Shown: positions 48,206-58,302 of the stretch, one piece after another
Layout of the letters: the number at the start of each line of letters is the position of its first letter
Position numbering within the stretch: position 1 is the stretch's first letter
Origin: Edaphobacter sp. 12200R-103
GTDB taxonomy: Bacteria > Acidobacteriota > Terriglobia > Terriglobales > Acidobacteriaceae
Direction: 5' to 3'
Length of the DNA stretch: 64,000 bases
Assembly (NCBI RefSeq): GCF_010093025.1
Contig: NZ_CP048114.1
Location: 3,782,001-3,846,000, forward strand
Program-made: the position numbers and the translations under genes
The notes under the pieces: model-generated
Seen by the model: only the letters and a program-made list of their open reading frames with translations
Told to the model about the DNA's origin: nothing
Databases searched by the model: none

Positions 48206-48224
48206 AGTGGCTGGATCAGTGGGC

Positions 48225-48872
48225 ATGAAGAAAAAGAGATCAGGCAGGGAGGGTGGCGCGGAACGGCGCGCCTATGAATCTCCTACGCGGCAGCGGCAGG
48301 CGGACGAGACTCGAAGAAAGATTGCGTCCGCTGCCCGGCAGCTGCTGGTCGATGCGGGGTATGCCGGGATGACGATACCGGCGGTCGCCAGGGCTGCAGG
48401 TGTGGCTGTTCCTACGGTGTATGCCATCTTTGGATCGAAGAAGGGAATTGTGGCCGAGCTGCTGGACGAGGCGCGGTTCGGCGATGGCTATCAGGCGCTG
48501 ATCGGAGAAGTTCGCAAGGTTACCGATCCAATCGCGATGCTGGACTTTCCTCCCCGGTTTGCGCGTCAGATCTATGAGGCTGAGATTCCGGTGGAGGACC
48601 TGCTCCGAGGCGCAGGGATGGTGGCTCCTGAGCTGGCTGCGGTCGAAGACGAGCGCAACTGTCAGAGGTACGATTCGCAGCTGATGGTGATTGAGGCCCT
48701 GGAGCAGGGAAAGCTGCTCAGGCCGGGTCTCGATCGGGATGCGGCGCGGGCGGTTTTGTGGAGCCTGACGAGCCGGGAGATATTTCGGATGTTGGTTCGG
48801 GAGCGTGGGTGGACCCCGGCTGCGTATGAGGCGTGGCTGGCGGAGGCTTTGCGGAGAGAGTTGCTGGGGTGA
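48225..48872 (+). CDS. TetR-family transcriptional regulator
   Basis: A 215-residue regulator. Residues about 25-72 are the HTH domain: TRRKIASAARQLLVDAGYAG, then IPAVARAAGVAVPTVYAIFGSKKGIV. The C-terminal ligand domain is helical with no recognised sub-family. The ATG at 48225 is preferred over a GTG at 48207, but neither has a strong Shine-Dalgarno. It is divergent from the SnoaL/NmrA-like pair and probably represses it. Confidence 0.9.
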   Translation: MKKKRSGREGGAERRAYESPTRQRQADETRRKIASAARQLLVDAGYAGMTIPAVARAAGVAVPTVYAIFGSKKGIVAELLDEARFGDGYQALIGEVRKVTDPIAMLDFPPRFARQIYEAEIPVEDLLRGAGMVAPELAAVEDERNCQRYDSQLMVIEALEQGKLLRPGLDRDAARAVLWSLTSREIFRMLVRERGWTPAAYEAWLAEALRRELLG

Positions 48873-48901
48873 CGCTGGGCGGTTTGCCATTTGTCGGGCA
48901 C

Positions 48902-49068
48902 ACCGCAGATTCCTCCACTTCGCTTCGGTCGGAAGGACACCTTTTTGCTTACTCCCTGTGTCGTGATTTCTCCATCATCCTGAGGGGGGAGTTTCTGGAT
49001 TTTCCTGAAGCGGAGTGGGCGGCGCGGGCGAAATACAGGGATTCTTCGCCTGCGGCTCAGAATGACGG
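48902..49068. repeat. Degenerate copies of the dispersed palindromic repeat
   Basis: One arm ACCGCAGATTCCTCCACTTCG...GGAAGGACAC (48902-48940) and a second pair CATCATCCTGAG (48974-48985) with CTCAGAATGACGG (49056-49068). They lie in the 517-bp gap 48873-49389. I see no convincing gene in that gap; short frames there lack family signals. Confidence 0.65.
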
Positions 49069-49389
49069 CGCTGTATGACATTGACGATGCTTTATGACCA
49101 TACCTTTCCCTCTGAAGGATCGGCAGGTGGGAAAGGAATGGATGGCATCGGCCATCTGGGCCGGGGCCTGCAATTCTGCAGGCGGTGGCGCGGTACCAGA
49201 TCGCATGAGTGTAGGACAATAGAAGAGTTAGAGGGGTGCGGGGCGACTGCGTCATGAAACGAGGCCCTGTTCCTTCCACTTCCGCTGCCACAAGCGCAGC
49301 GACTCCGGTTCGGGAATGAGCCTTCTTTGCGAAGAAGGAGGAAGCTTCTGACGGAGATCTTGAAGTTTTTGCAGGAAAAGGATTTTTTG

Positions 49390-51387
49390 ATGGCTGAAGA
49401 GCGCGTAGTAGGGATTGACCTTGGAACGACCAACTCGCTGGTGGCCTATATGCAAGGGGAGGCTCCCGCGGTCATTCCCGGTGAGGACGGGGAGCGGCTG
49501 GTGCCTTCCGTGGTGGCTATAACGCCGCAGGGAGTAGTGGTCGGAAATCCCGCGGGAGGGACTCTGCTGACCGATCCCGGTAATGTGGTCTACTCCGCCA
49601 AGCGCCTGATGGGCCGCGGGATCGAAGACATTCAGGAAGAGTTGAAGCTGTTTCCCTTCCGGCTGACGGAGAACCTGAAGGCGGGTGAGGTTTTGAAGCT
49701 GAAGGTCGGGAACAAGGTTCTGACTCCGCCGGAGATCTCGGCGTATGTCCTGACCCAGTTGAAGAGGAATGCGGAGCGATTCTTTCAGGCTCCCGTGACG
49801 AAGGCCGTGATTACGGTCCCGGCTTACTTCAATGATGCGCAGCGCCAGGCCACCAAGGATGCGGGAAGGATCGCCGGGCTGGAGGTGCTGCGGCTGGTGA
49901 ATGAGCCGACAGCGGCGGCGCTTGCCTATGGTCTGCAGAAGAACAAGGACGGCATGATTGCCGTCTATGACTTCGGCGGCGGGACATTCGATATCTCGAT
50001 CCTGAAGCTGCACGAGGGCATCTTCGAGGTGGTCGCTACCGGCGGCGATACCCATCTTGGCGGGGACGACATCGACAATCTGCTGATTGCGATCGCGCTC
50101 GACGACATTGCGGGCGACCTGGGGCAGGATGTTCGGAACGACGGCGGAGCCGTGCAGGCGATCCGCAAAGCAGTAATCGAAGCAAAGATCCGGTTGTCTG
50201 CTGAGCAGACCGCAAAGTTGGATGTGACCCTGCCGGGCGGCAAGCAGTATCTGCGGGAGATTACGCGGGAGCAGTTTGAGGGGCTGATCGCCTCTGTGAT
50301 CGCCAGGACCGCCGGGCCGTGCAGGCAGGCCCTGAAGGATGCCGGTGTTGCACCCGAGGCGATCAACGAGGTGGTTCTGGTCGGAGGCTCAACTCGCATT
50401 CCGGCTGTACGACGGCTGGTCTCTGAGATCTTCCAGCTTGATTCGCGTGGCAAAAAGCCACACACGGAGCTGAACCCGGATGAGGTTGTGGCGCTGGGCG
50501 CGGCGGTTCAGGCAGACATCCTGAGCGGAAGCGGATCGAAGGCAACCGAGGATTTGCTTCTGCTGGACGTTACTCCTCTGTCGTTGGGGATTGAAGCGCT
50601 GGGTGGCGTGGTTGCAAAGATCATTCAGCGCAACTCGACCATACCGGCGAGCGCGACCGAGCACTTTACGACCGGGGTGGACGGACAGGCGAATGTCGCC
50701 ATCCATGTGGTTCAGGGGGAGCGTGAGCTGGCGAAGGACTGCCGCTCGCTGGCGCGGTTCGACCTGAAGGGGATTCCGCCGATGACTGCCGGGCTGCCGC
50801 GCATCGAGGTGAAGTTCCTGATCGACGCGAACGGGATTCTGCACGTGAGCGCGCGCGAACAGAGAAGCGGCAAAGAGGCAGAGATCGAGGTGAAACCGAC
50901 CTATGGCCTCACCGATGAGCAGGTGGAAGAGATGATCCTCTCTTCGTTCGATAATGCGGAAGAGGATATCCGTGCCCGCCAGGTGATCGAAGCACAGAAC
51001 GAGGCGCAGACCATTCTCTCTGCCGTGGAGAAGGGCAGAAAGCACGAAGCCTGGCAGCAGCTGACCTCCGATGAGATTGCGTCGATCGAACAGAACGAGA
51101 GCGAACTGAAGGCGTCGGTGGCGGGTGGCGATTACAGGGTGATCCGGCAGGCTATTGAGCGGCTGGACCAGGCGACGCGGCGGTTTGCAGAGCTGATGAT
51201 GGATTCCGCCGTGAGCGGTGCGCTGGGCGGCAAGACGATGGAAGCCGCCGGTGAGAGCATAGGAGAGGGACCCACGGCACCGCATCCGTTTGCGAAGGCG
51301 CAGGTCATTGATGCGAAACAGGAAGCCGAAGCGATCGAGGCTTCGGTGAATGAAGAGGCTACGGCCGGAGAGTCGACGGAAGACTAA
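49390..51387 (+). CDS. hscA: Hsp70-type iron-sulfur chaperone HscA
   Basis: A 665-residue Hsp70. The nucleotide-binding domain shows [27 protein letters not shown] and [13 protein letters not shown]. The substrate domain reads [19 protein letters not shown] and [12 protein letters not shown], which matches HscA rather than DnaK. It folds or releases IscU-bound clusters, together with HscB, in the cytoplasm. AAAGGA lies 7-8 nt before the ATG at 49390. hscB, iscS and iscU are not upstream here. It is followed by fdx and iscX, 5 and 14 bp apart. Confidence 0.93.
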   Translation: MAEERVVGIDLGTTNSLVAYMQGEAPAVIPGEDGERLVPSVVAITPQGVVVGNPAGGTLLTDPGNVVYSAKRLMGRGIEDIQEELKLFPFRLTENLKAGEVLKLKVGNKVLTPPEISAYVLTQLKRNAERFFQAPVTKAVITVPAYFNDAQRQATKDAGRIAGLEVLRLVNEPTAAALAYGLQKNKDGMIAVYDFGGGTFDISILKLHEGIFEVVATGGDTHLGGDDIDNLLIAIALDDIAGDLGQDVRNDGGAVQAIRKAVIEAKIRLSAEQTAKLDVTLPGGKQYLREITREQFEGLIASVIARTAGPCRQALKDAGVAPEAINEVVLVGGSTRIPAVRRLVSEIFQLDSRGKKPHTELNPDEVVALGAAVQADILSGSGSKATEDLLLLDVTPLSLGIEALGGVVAKIIQRNSTIPASATEHFTTGVDGQANVAIHVVQGERELAKDCRSLARFDLKGIPPMTAGLPRIEVKFLIDANGILHVSAREQRSGKEAEIEVKPTYGLTDEQVEEMILSSFDNAEEDIRARQVIEAQNEAQTILSAVEKGRKHEAWQQLTSDEIASIEQNESELKASVAGGDYRVIRQAIERLDQATRRFAELMMDSAVSGALGGKTMEAAGESIGEGPTAPHPFAKAQVIDAKQEAEAIEASVNEEATAGESTED

Positions 51388-51392
51388 TAGAG

Positions 51393-51827
51393 ATGAGTGA
51401 GATCAATAAAGACCAGGTGGTGGACCTTTCAAAGCCTGCGGGCGAGGGAATGGTCCGTGTCACGTTTTTGCCGGAAGGACGAACCGTCGAGTTTCCCTTT
51501 GATTCGTTGCCTTATGACGGTCATGGCGAGCCGATGTCGTTTCTGGACGTGGCGGAAAACTTCGGTATCTTTCTGGACCACGCCTGCGGAGGGGTCTGCG
51601 CCTGCACCACCTGTCATCTGTGGGTGAAAGAGGGTGAGGGCGGAATCAGCGAGGCGGAAGACAAGGAGCTGGACCGGATGGAGACGGCGGCAGACGTGCA
51701 ACTGAACTCGCGCCTGGGGTGCCAGGCGGTGATCGAGAAGCCCGGGACCTACGTCGTCGAGATTCCGGAGTGGAACCGTAACTATGTGCAGGAAGGCAAG
51801 CCTGCGGCGGTGGTAAAGAAGGACTGA
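51393..51827 (+). CDS. fdx: ISC-type [2Fe-2S] ferredoxin
   Basis: A 144-residue ferredoxin supplying electrons for iron-sulfur cluster assembly. The cluster ligands are Cys65, Cys71 and Cys74 in HACGGVCACTTCH and Cys110 in RLGCQA. An N-terminal extension of about 20 residues and a lysine-rich tail make it longer than the E. coli protein. It lies 5 bp after hscA and 14 bp before iscX, so the three form one operon. Confidence 0.95.
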   Translation: MSEINKDQVVDLSKPAGEGMVRVTFLPEGRTVEFPFDSLPYDGHGEPMSFLDVAENFGIFLDHACGGVCACTTCHLWVKEGEGGISEAEDKELDRMETAADVQLNSRLGCQAVIEKPGTYVVEIPEWNRNYVQEGKPAAVVKKD

Positions 51828-51841
51828 CGGAGGATAGAGAT

Positions 51842-52057
51842 ATGCCACGCGAGATTGAGTGGACTGATGCCGAAGAGATTGGGATTCAGCTGCAGGAGAA
51901 GTATCCTGATGTTGATCCTTATACGGTCCGATTTACGGACCTGCACAAGTATGTGACGGAGTTGCCGGGCTTCGTCGGTGATCCGCAGAAGTCGAATGAG
52001 GGGATTCTGGAGGCGATCCAGACGGCCTGGCACGAGGAGTACGAGGACGCGAAGTAG
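51842..52057 (+). CDS. iscX: Iron-sulfur assembly protein IscX
   Basis: A 71-residue acidic protein. IEWTDAEEIGIQLQEKYPD, VRFTDLHKYVTELPGF and SNEGILEAIQTAWHEE match IscX throughout. IscX binds IscS and iron and tunes cluster assembly. GGAGG precedes the ATG. It ends the operon and is followed by a strong terminator at 52081. Confidence 0.95.
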   Translation: MPREIEWTDAEEIGIQLQEKYPDVDPYTVRFTDLHKYVTELPGFVGDPQKSNEGILEAIQTAWHEEYEDAK

Positions 52058-52080
52058 GTTGTTTGCTGCTTGAATTTGTA

Positions 52081-52116
52081 AGGAAGCCCCGCTGAATGCG
52101 GGGCTTTCCTTTTTTA
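52081..52116 (+). terminator. Rho-independent terminator after iscX
   Basis: AAGCCCCGC (52084-52092), loop TGAAT, GCGGGGCTT (52098-52106), then TCCTTTTTTAT. Confidence 0.9.
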
Positions 52117-52242
52117 TGGGTGGTGATTGCTGGCGGTGTCTTTCCTCTTCTTCCATGGCATCGGTGTGGTTGATCTCAGTTGACCGGGAGTTGAACTGGG
52201 AAAACGTGGCACGCCATAGGAGCGGTGTTGCTGTTCGGAGGT

Positions 52243-52379
52243 GTGTCATCCTGAGCGAAGCGCGTTAGCGCGGAGTCGAAGGATCTGCGGTTCGGGATCT
52301 TGCCGAGGCCAGCAGACCGCAGATCCTTCGACTCCGCATCTCGCGAGAAAGCCGCGAGATGCTTCGCTCAGGATGACAC
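52243..52379. repeat. Dispersed palindromic repeat, complete copy 5
   Basis: GTGTCATCCTGAGCGAAGCG...GTCGAAGGATCTGCGG, linker, then ACCGCAGATCCTTCGACTC...CGCTCAGGATGACAC, with inner hairpins CTCGCGAGAAA/GCCGCGAGA. It fills most of the 409-bp gap 52058-52466. Confidence 0.85.
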
Positions 52380-52466
52380 TTTTCATGGCAAGGGACGTCA
52401 TGAAAAGTGCAAAGAGACCATGTTGGACTCGATTGGCGTATCCATGCGACTGCTGCCTGTTTATCC

Positions 52467-53381
52467 TTAGGGCTGCAGGGATACGGCGTCTGTCAGTTTG
52501 AAGCGAATGAGCGATTCGGCGGGAAGATCGATGTCGCGGTTGCCAGTCAGACCGGCGGCGGCGGTTCCCGCACCTGCACCGGCGAGGCCTCCGATCAAGA
52601 GTCCGGTTCCTCCGGTGGCGACTCCGCCGATCAGCATTCCCAGTCCGCTTCCTCCGCCGATGAAGGCTGCAGAGCGCTTGCCTTTTCCTTTCTTGGTCCG
52701 GGTGAGGCTGCTGGTCTGAAGCGGATAACGGGTTCCATCCAGCGTCATGGAGGTAAGCCGCAGCTGCAGGATAGAGGCGCCTTTGAAGCGGCCGCGTTTA
52801 TGCGCCGCAGCAACGACGCCTCCGACCTGGGTTCCACGTGGAACGATGACGCGGCCGCTATCGTTGGTGACCGGCTCGGCGATCTCGCCGTCGAAGTGGT
52901 CGCCTGCGCGGCTGGTCTTTACGCTGATGTGTTGGTTGATGCGGATGGCGAGTGTGGTTCCGGCGGGAATCTGAACGTCAGCAGGAACCACGACAGGATT
53001 TCCCGGGGAGGGGACCTGGGAAGGAGTCTGGCCGGCTAGGGCTGCCTCGTTCTGCAGGGGGGGTGCTGAAGCGGGTTGTCCTCCTGCGACTGCCGGCGCA
53101 TTGGCGGGCATGGACGAGGCTGGGGTGACCGTCGTTGTGATCTGCTGTCCGGTCTGGCCGGGAGCCGGAGGCTGCACGGTGGTGGTAACGGTATCGCCGT
53201 TCTTGTCGACGGAGATGACCTGCTGTGGCTGTCCGGTGGCGACGGCCTGCTTCTTTGCCTGTTCGATTGCCTGTTCCTGCTTCGATTTGCCGCAGCCGGT
53301 GACGAGGGCTGCCGAGAGAAGTGTGGCGATAACGCACTTAAGGACTGGGGAGGGACTTTGCTTACCTGGATGGACTTTCAT
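52467..53381 (-). CDS. Glycine-zipper lipoprotein
   Basis: A 304-residue lipoprotein. Start at 53381 gives a lipoprotein signal (CVIATLLSAALVTGC); the frame is open to 53744 over unrelated sequence. A Gln/Lys-rich helix (SKQEQAIEQAKKQAV) and a Pro/Thr-rich linker follow. The beta domain has VIVPRGTQVGGVVAAAHK, as in TrbI/VirB10-like or SLT-associated sandwich proteins. The tail is a glycine zipper (IGGGSGLGMLIGGVATGG). The protein probably spans periplasm and outer membrane. Divergent from kbl. Confidence 0.8.
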   Translation of the reverse strand: MKVHPGKQSPSPVLKCVIATLLSAALVTGCGKSKQEQAIEQAKKQAVATGQPQQVISVDKNGDTVTTTVQPPAPGQTGQQITTTVTPASSMPANAPAVAGGQPASAPPLQNEAALAGQTPSQVPSPGNPVVVPADVQIPAGTTLAIRINQHISVKTSRAGDHFDGEIAEPVTNDSGRVIVPRGTQVGGVVAAAHKRGRFKGASILQLRLTSMTLDGTRYPLQTSSLTRTKKGKGKRSAAFIGGGSGLGMLIGGVATGGTGLLIGGLAGAGAGTAAAGLTGNRDIDLPAESLIRFKLTDAVSLQP

Positions 53382-53549
53382 CGTACTTGGGGGCCTCATT
53401 TCGTTCGGAGTCGCTATTCTTATGGCGAGTACAACTGTGTTCCTGGCGGAGCGGCTCACGATACCGCCGGACGACGAAAAAGTTAGATGCATTTTGCAGG
53501 TTCGGTGATGGCTCGGCGCATCGAAATGCAAAAGATAGCAGGAGTTAGG

Positions 53550-54782
53550 ATGGACACTATGAGCACTGGATCGCATGCACGGCCTCAAATGGCATACCTG
53601 ACGGAGCAACTGAATGAGCTGAAGCAGCGTGGGACATACTTCAAGCTGCGCGTGCTGGAAGACGAGCAGGGCCCAGTGTGCACCTATGACGGAAGACGTG
53701 TCATCAACCTCGCCTCCAATAACTACCTGGGGCTGTGTGAGCATCCCAAACTGCGCGAAGCTGCGATTGAGGCGATCCGGAAGTACGGCGTAGGCTCAGG
53801 AGCGGTGCGCACGATTGCGGGGACGATGCGTATCCATATGGAACTGGAGGAGAAGATCGCAGCCTTCAAAGGAGTGGAGGCCTGCGTGGTCTTTCAGTCG
53901 GGCTTCACGGCAAATGCAGGGACAGTTTCGAGCATCCTGGGGAAGGATGACTTTATCCTCTCCGATGAGCTGAACCATGCGAGCATCATCGACGGGGCGC
54001 GGCTGTCGAGGGCGAAGATCAAGGTCTTTCGGCACAAGGATGTGGCGCACTGCGAGGAGTTGCTAAAGGAGGTTCAGAACGAACCGGGTCGCAAGCTGAT
54101 CATTACCGACGGCGTTTTCTCGATGGACGGCGATATTGGGCCGGTGGACCAGCTTTGCGGTCTGGCCGAGAAGTATGGCGCTCTGATGATGGTCGACGAT
54201 GCGCATGCTTCCGGTGTGCTGGGAAGGAATGGACGAGGATCCGTCGATCACTTTCACTGCACAGACCGCGTGGATGTACAGGTAGGAACGCTGTCGAAGG
54301 CTATTGGTGCGCTGGGGGGCTATGTCTGCGGGTCCAAGGATCTGATTGAGTATCTCTATCACCGGGCGAGGCCTTTCCTTTTTTCCACGTCGCATCCGCC
54401 GTCGGTTGCGGCGACGTGCATCGCGGCGTTCGACCTGCTGGAGAATGAGCCGGAGCGTATTGAACGGCTGTGGTCGAATACGCGGTACTTCAAAGAGCAG
54501 TTGACGAAGGCGGGATTCGATGTGGGCGGGAGGACGACGCCTGCGAGCGAGACTCCGATTACTCCCATCATTATTGGTGATGGCAGGAAGACAATGGAGT
54601 TCTCCCGCGCTCTCTTCGATGCTGGTTTGATGGCGACGGGGATCGCCTTCCCGACCGTGCCGGAGGGCAAGGCGCGTATCCGGACCATCATGACGAGCGA
54701 ACATACGCGCGAACAGATCGACCAGTCGCTGGAGATTCTGACGACCGTAGCGAAGAGGATGGCGGTCGGCCTGGTTTCTTAA
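53550..54782 (+). CDS. kbl: Glycine C-acetyltransferase / AONS-type PLP enzyme
   Basis: A 410-residue alpha-oxoamine synthase. INLASNNYLGLCEHPKLR, GVGSGAVRTIAGT, and the PLP lysine in GTLSKAIGALGGYVCG are present, with DDAHASGVLGRNGRG. The set best fits 2-amino-3-ketobutyrate CoA ligase (Kbl), which makes acetyl-CoA and glycine, but BioF or serine palmitoyltransferase-type enzymes share the fold. Threonine dehydrogenase (tdh) is not adjacent, so the assignment is not certain. AGGAG is 5 nt before the ATG. Confidence 0.85.
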   Translation: MDTMSTGSHARPQMAYLTEQLNELKQRGTYFKLRVLEDEQGPVCTYDGRRVINLASNNYLGLCEHPKLREAAIEAIRKYGVGSGAVRTIAGTMRIHMELEEKIAAFKGVEACVVFQSGFTANAGTVSSILGKDDFILSDELNHASIIDGARLSRAKIKVFRHKDVAHCEELLKEVQNEPGRKLIITDGVFSMDGDIGPVDQLCGLAEKYGALMMVDDAHASGVLGRNGRGSVDHFHCTDRVDVQVGTLSKAIGALGGYVCGSKDLIEYLYHRARPFLFSTSHPPSVAATCIAAFDLLENEPERIERLWSNTRYFKEQLTKAGFDVGGRTTPASETPITPIIIGDGRKTMEFSRALFDAGLMATGIAFPTVPEGKARIRTIMTSEHTREQIDQSLEILTTVAKRMAVGLVS

Positions 54783-54785
54783 CTT

Positions 54786-57700
54786 CTAGAAGTGAAGCTT
54801 CGCAGCCACCTGCACGACGCGAGGATCCGATGTCGTTGCGGTGATGGAACCGAAGTTTGGTGTTCCCACGCTGGATGCGGGCTGCGCGAAGGCGGGCGTG
54901 TTGGTGACGTTGAAGACCTCTCCGCGCAGTTCGAGGCTTGCGCGGTCGCCGAACGGGGTGTTCTTCACGAGGCCCAGATCGAGATCGCGATAGGCGGGGC
55001 CTCGGGCGGGATCGCGAGAGGCGTTCCCCAGCTTGAACTGCGGCGTAATGGAGAAGGCTTCAGTGTTGATGAAGTGTGTGACGGTGCGCTTGTCTGCGGG
55101 GAGATTGGCGGGTCCATGGATGGTGGGCCGCTGGGTTCCGAAGCCGGCGAAGGCGTTGAAGTTTGTGACCTGCGTGACCGCGAAGGGCATGCCACTTTGC
55201 AGAGTGATCAGCCCATCGACGTTCCAGCCTCCGAGAAGCCAGGAGGCGATTCCTGTAGAAGCGTACTGGTGATTGCGGCCGAGCGGAATGGCATAGATCG
55301 CCGATCCGACGGTGACGTTGGGCATGTCGCCGAGCGATACATCGCGCTCGAGTGAGGGATTGAAGCTGTCCGCGACCGGGTAGTTGGCAACCGGCCCGGT
55401 GAGAATGGAGGAGTCGAAGACGGAAGAGGCGTCGTCCATCAGTTTGGAGTGGGTGTAGCTCAGGGTCGCGGTAAGGCCATAGCTGGTGCGTTTCTCAAGC
55501 TTCAGCTCGGCGGCGTTGTAGTTGGTTCTGCCGGTGTTGTTGCGGAAGGCTGAGACGGTGAGGAAGCGAGGGTAGGGCTTCATGAGTTGTGCGACTGAGA
55601 CGGTCCGGCCTCCGATGGAAGATGAGGCTGGAATCTGTCCGTAGAAGGGGTTGTCGGTCGTTTCCGTGAGCGCAGAGCCCGACGCGAGCTGCTCGGCTGT
55701 GAGCTGGTTGAGATTGGTGTCGGGGATGCCGACGCGAGTAATGACGGAGCCTGTGTACGCCACTTCGATGGAGAGATCGCGGGTCAGCTCATGCTGGACA
55801 GCGAGGTTCCATTGCTGCACGTAGCCGGAGCCGAGCTTGCGGTTGACGGTGAAGACGCCCTGCCCGAGTCCGGCGTTCTCATCGAGCGCGATGGGAGCGA
55901 TGGAGGGTCCCTGAGAGAGAGCGAAGGCCGGGTGAATGCTGTCCAGCGAGGTCTGCTGGACGGTCTGGAGGAAGGGGAACTGCGGAGTCGTGAAGGGAGT
56001 CGTGATGCCTGTCTGCTCGATGAAGATGATTCCGTAGCTGGACCGGACGACGGTCGTGGGCGTGGCCATGTAGCTGAAGCCGAGCCGGGGGCCGAAGTTG
56101 CCATAGTGCAGCTCGCGTGCGGAGCGGGAGAAGCCATCCTTTCCGAGGTACTGGTATTTTTGCGTGGCCAGGTTAAAGACAGCTCCCTGGTTGTGCTCCT
56201 CGGTGGAGGGGAAGTTAAGGGTCCATCGCAGACCGGCGTTTACAGTCAGACGGGGAGTGGCTTTCCAGTCATCCTGGGCGAAGAACTCTGCGATATGAGC
56301 GCGGGGCCGGATGGTACTGTTCTGCAGGTCGATGGAGAAGTTGTTGACCTGACCGAGAAGGAAGCTGGCAAGTGAGTTTCCAGTGTTGGTTACACCAGCC
56401 TGATTGGTGTAGAGGGTCGAGAAGCCAAAGTTTCCGGTGGGGTTCGGCGGCTGCACGGCGTCGAGATGCTCCCAGCGGAGGTCGGCGCCCACTTTGATGG
56501 CGTGTTGGCCGCGAACGAGCGAGACCATGTCGAAGACCTGGGTGACGCTCGTCGAGAAGTTCGAGAAGGTGCTCGTGGAGGAGCCCAGCTGTGTGATTCC
56601 GGATATTGCGAAGACCGGAAGAGCGTTATTGAAGGCGGCGTTGGACGGGATTCCGGGGATTCCAAGCGAGCCCGAGGATGTGCCTTCGATCGAGGCTCCC
56701 CAGCGGCTCAGGGCGCGTCGCGTGTAGCCGAAGCGGGCTTCGTTGACGGTGCGGGGATTGAAGCTGTGGATCTCATTGGCGACGTATTGCTGGCCCAGCG
56801 TGCGGGAGAGGCCGGTGACGTTTCCGGTCGAGAGGATGGTCCCGCTGATGACTCCGCTGCCGTCGGGAAGCGGGGTGACAAGCTGCTCCACGTCGTGGAA
56901 GTAGGTGTAGCGGGCAAAGCCATGATCATTCGCGCTGAGCTGAGCGTCCAGCCGGATGTCGAACTGATTCTGATGGTCGATGTCGTTGGCGACGCGAACA
57001 TAGTTATTGGTTGCGGCGGAGCTGGTGGGGAGGGGGTAGCGTTTCAGCAAGGCAAGCGCTACGGGGTCGATGCGATTGACCGGGATGGTGTCGTTGGGGA
57101 ACTCGGTACGGGAGTAGCTGGAGCCATTGGGAACAGTAGTCGCAGGATCGTAGATCTTCGTGGGGCTGAAGTTGAAGCCCGTTGCAGGATTTCCGTTTGC
57201 GTCCGGATAGCCACGCTGGGCGAGGGTAGGGATGGTGCTGGTTCGTACGACGCCTACAGCCTGGTTGGTTCCCTGGTAATCGGTGAAGAAGAAGAGGCGT
57301 CCCGGAAGGACAGGGCCGCTGAGCGCAGCGCCGTACTGGTTACGGCGAAAGAGCGGCTTGCGCGAAGTGGTGGGGGTAAAGTAGTTGCGCGCGTTCAGGG
57401 CCTCATTGCGGAGGAATTCGTAGAGCTCGCCATGAAAGCTGCTGGTTCCCGACCTGGTGGTGAGATTGATCACACCGCCGTTGAAACGGCCGAACTCCGC
57501 CGAGACCCCGCTGGACATAATCGCGAACTCCTCAATGTCGTCGATGATGGGGAAGAAGGCGACCTGGCCAGGTTCCGGCTGCAGAGAAGCCACACCGTCA
57601 TAGAGATACTCGTTGGTGCGTGGCCGTCCGCCATTGATGCGGGGTAGGAGGGTACCAGGTGGCAGCGCTACTCCCGGCGCCAGCGTAGTCAGCGGGATGA

Positions 57701-58163
57701 TGTTGCGTCCGTTGAGCGGAAGCGCCGTGATGCTGTCGCGGCTGATAACGGTAGCAAGAGCGCCGGATTCCGTCGCGAGCAGTGAAGCATCTGCGGTGAC
57801 GTTGACCACCTGGTCGGCTGCGCCGGGCTGCAGGGCGAGATTGACGCGCTCCCGCTGGCCTGTACGAATGTTGACCCCGGATCGCACAAGCGTGACGAAG
57901 CCGGGAGCCGTCACGCGGACGGTGTAGAGGCCGGGTCGAAGGGATGCGATGGCGAAGTCGCCCGATGCTGTGCTTTCCGTATGAATCGCTACGCCGACAG
58001 CGGAGTTCGAGGACAGCGTGATGCTGGCAGTGGAGATGGCAGCCCCGCTGGCGTCGGTGATGGTGCCGGCCAGGTCGCCGCTTCCGCTTTGCGCCAGGGA
58101 GGTAATTGCTGCTGCAAGCGCAAAAAGTGGCAGGAGTCGCAGCATCTTCAGGGGCGATCGCAT
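54786..58163 (-). CDS. Oar-like TonB-dependent receptor
   Basis: A 1125-residue outer-membrane receptor. A signal peptide is followed by a carboxypeptidase-regulatory beta-sandwich (GDLAGTITDASGAAIS...GLYTVRVTAPGF), a TonB plug (SRDSITALPLNGRN, then GVALPPGTLLP) and a long beta-barrel with alternating aromatic strands and a terminal VQVAAKLHF (C-terminal Phe). Many Acidobacteriota carry large families of these, for polysaccharides or metals. The ATG at 58163 lacks a clear Shine-Dalgarno; an ATG at 58145 is an alternative. A divergent HTH-TOBE regulator lies 139 bp away. Confidence 0.92.
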   Translation of the reverse strand: MRSPLKMLRLLPLFALAAAITSLAQSGSGDLAGTITDASGAAISTASITLSSNSAVGVAIHTESTASGDFAIASLRPGLYTVRVTAPGFVTLVRSGVNIRTGQRERVNLALQPGAADQVVNVTADASLLATESGALATVISRDSITALPLNGRNIIPLTTLAPGVALPPGTLLPRINGGRPRTNEYLYDGVASLQPEPGQVAFFPIIDDIEEFAIMSSGVSAEFGRFNGGVINLTTRSGTSSFHGELYEFLRNEALNARNYFTPTTSRKPLFRRNQYGAALSGPVLPGRLFFFTDYQGTNQAVGVVRTSTIPTLAQRGYPDANGNPATGFNFSPTKIYDPATTVPNGSSYSRTEFPNDTIPVNRIDPVALALLKRYPLPTSSAATNNYVRVANDIDHQNQFDIRLDAQLSANDHGFARYTYFHDVEQLVTPLPDGSGVISGTILSTGNVTGLSRTLGQQYVANEIHSFNPRTVNEARFGYTRRALSRWGASIEGTSSGSLGIPGIPSNAAFNNALPVFAISGITQLGSSTSTFSNFSTSVTQVFDMVSLVRGQHAIKVGADLRWEHLDAVQPPNPTGNFGFSTLYTNQAGVTNTGNSLASFLLGQVNNFSIDLQNSTIRPRAHIAEFFAQDDWKATPRLTVNAGLRWTLNFPSTEEHNQGAVFNLATQKYQYLGKDGFSRSARELHYGNFGPRLGFSYMATPTTVVRSSYGIIFIEQTGITTPFTTPQFPFLQTVQQTSLDSIHPAFALSQGPSIAPIALDENAGLGQGVFTVNRKLGSGYVQQWNLAVQHELTRDLSIEVAYTGSVITRVGIPDTNLNQLTAEQLASGSALTETTDNPFYGQIPASSSIGGRTVSVAQLMKPYPRFLTVSAFRNNTGRTNYNAAELKLEKRTSYGLTATLSYTHSKLMDDASSVFDSSILTGPVANYPVADSFNPSLERDVSLGDMPNVTVGSAIYAIPLGRNHQYASTGIASWLLGGWNVDGLITLQSGMPFAVTQVTNFNAFAGFGTQRPTIHGPANLPADKRTVTHFINTEAFSITPQFKLGNASRDPARGPAYRDLDLGLVKNTPFGDRASLELRGEVFNVTNTPAFAQPASSVGTPNFGSITATTSDPRVVQVAAKLHF

Positions 58164-58196
58164 ATATATCGAAAATACACGATTCTTTGTAGGTGA

Positions 58197-58211
58197 AAAT
58201 ATCCGATATTT
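58197..58211. promoter_or_regulatory. Inverted repeat between the TonB receptor and HTH-TOBE gene
   Basis: AAATATC (58197-58203), centre C, GATATTT (58205-58211). A perfect 7-bp inverted repeat in the divergent promoter region, a candidate operator for the neighbouring regulator. Confidence 0.55.
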
Positions 58212-58302
58212 ACGAGGGTGAGGGAATGAGAACCTCCGTCGGCAGGTTCCCGTCTACACTCTTAGTTGGCGTTTTGCCTGTTGACGATTTACGAGGTGCC
58301 CT

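Noticed and set aside
49075..49257. Short plus-strand frame before hscA, considered as hscB
   Set aside because: No J-domain HPD motif or HscB sequence; too short.
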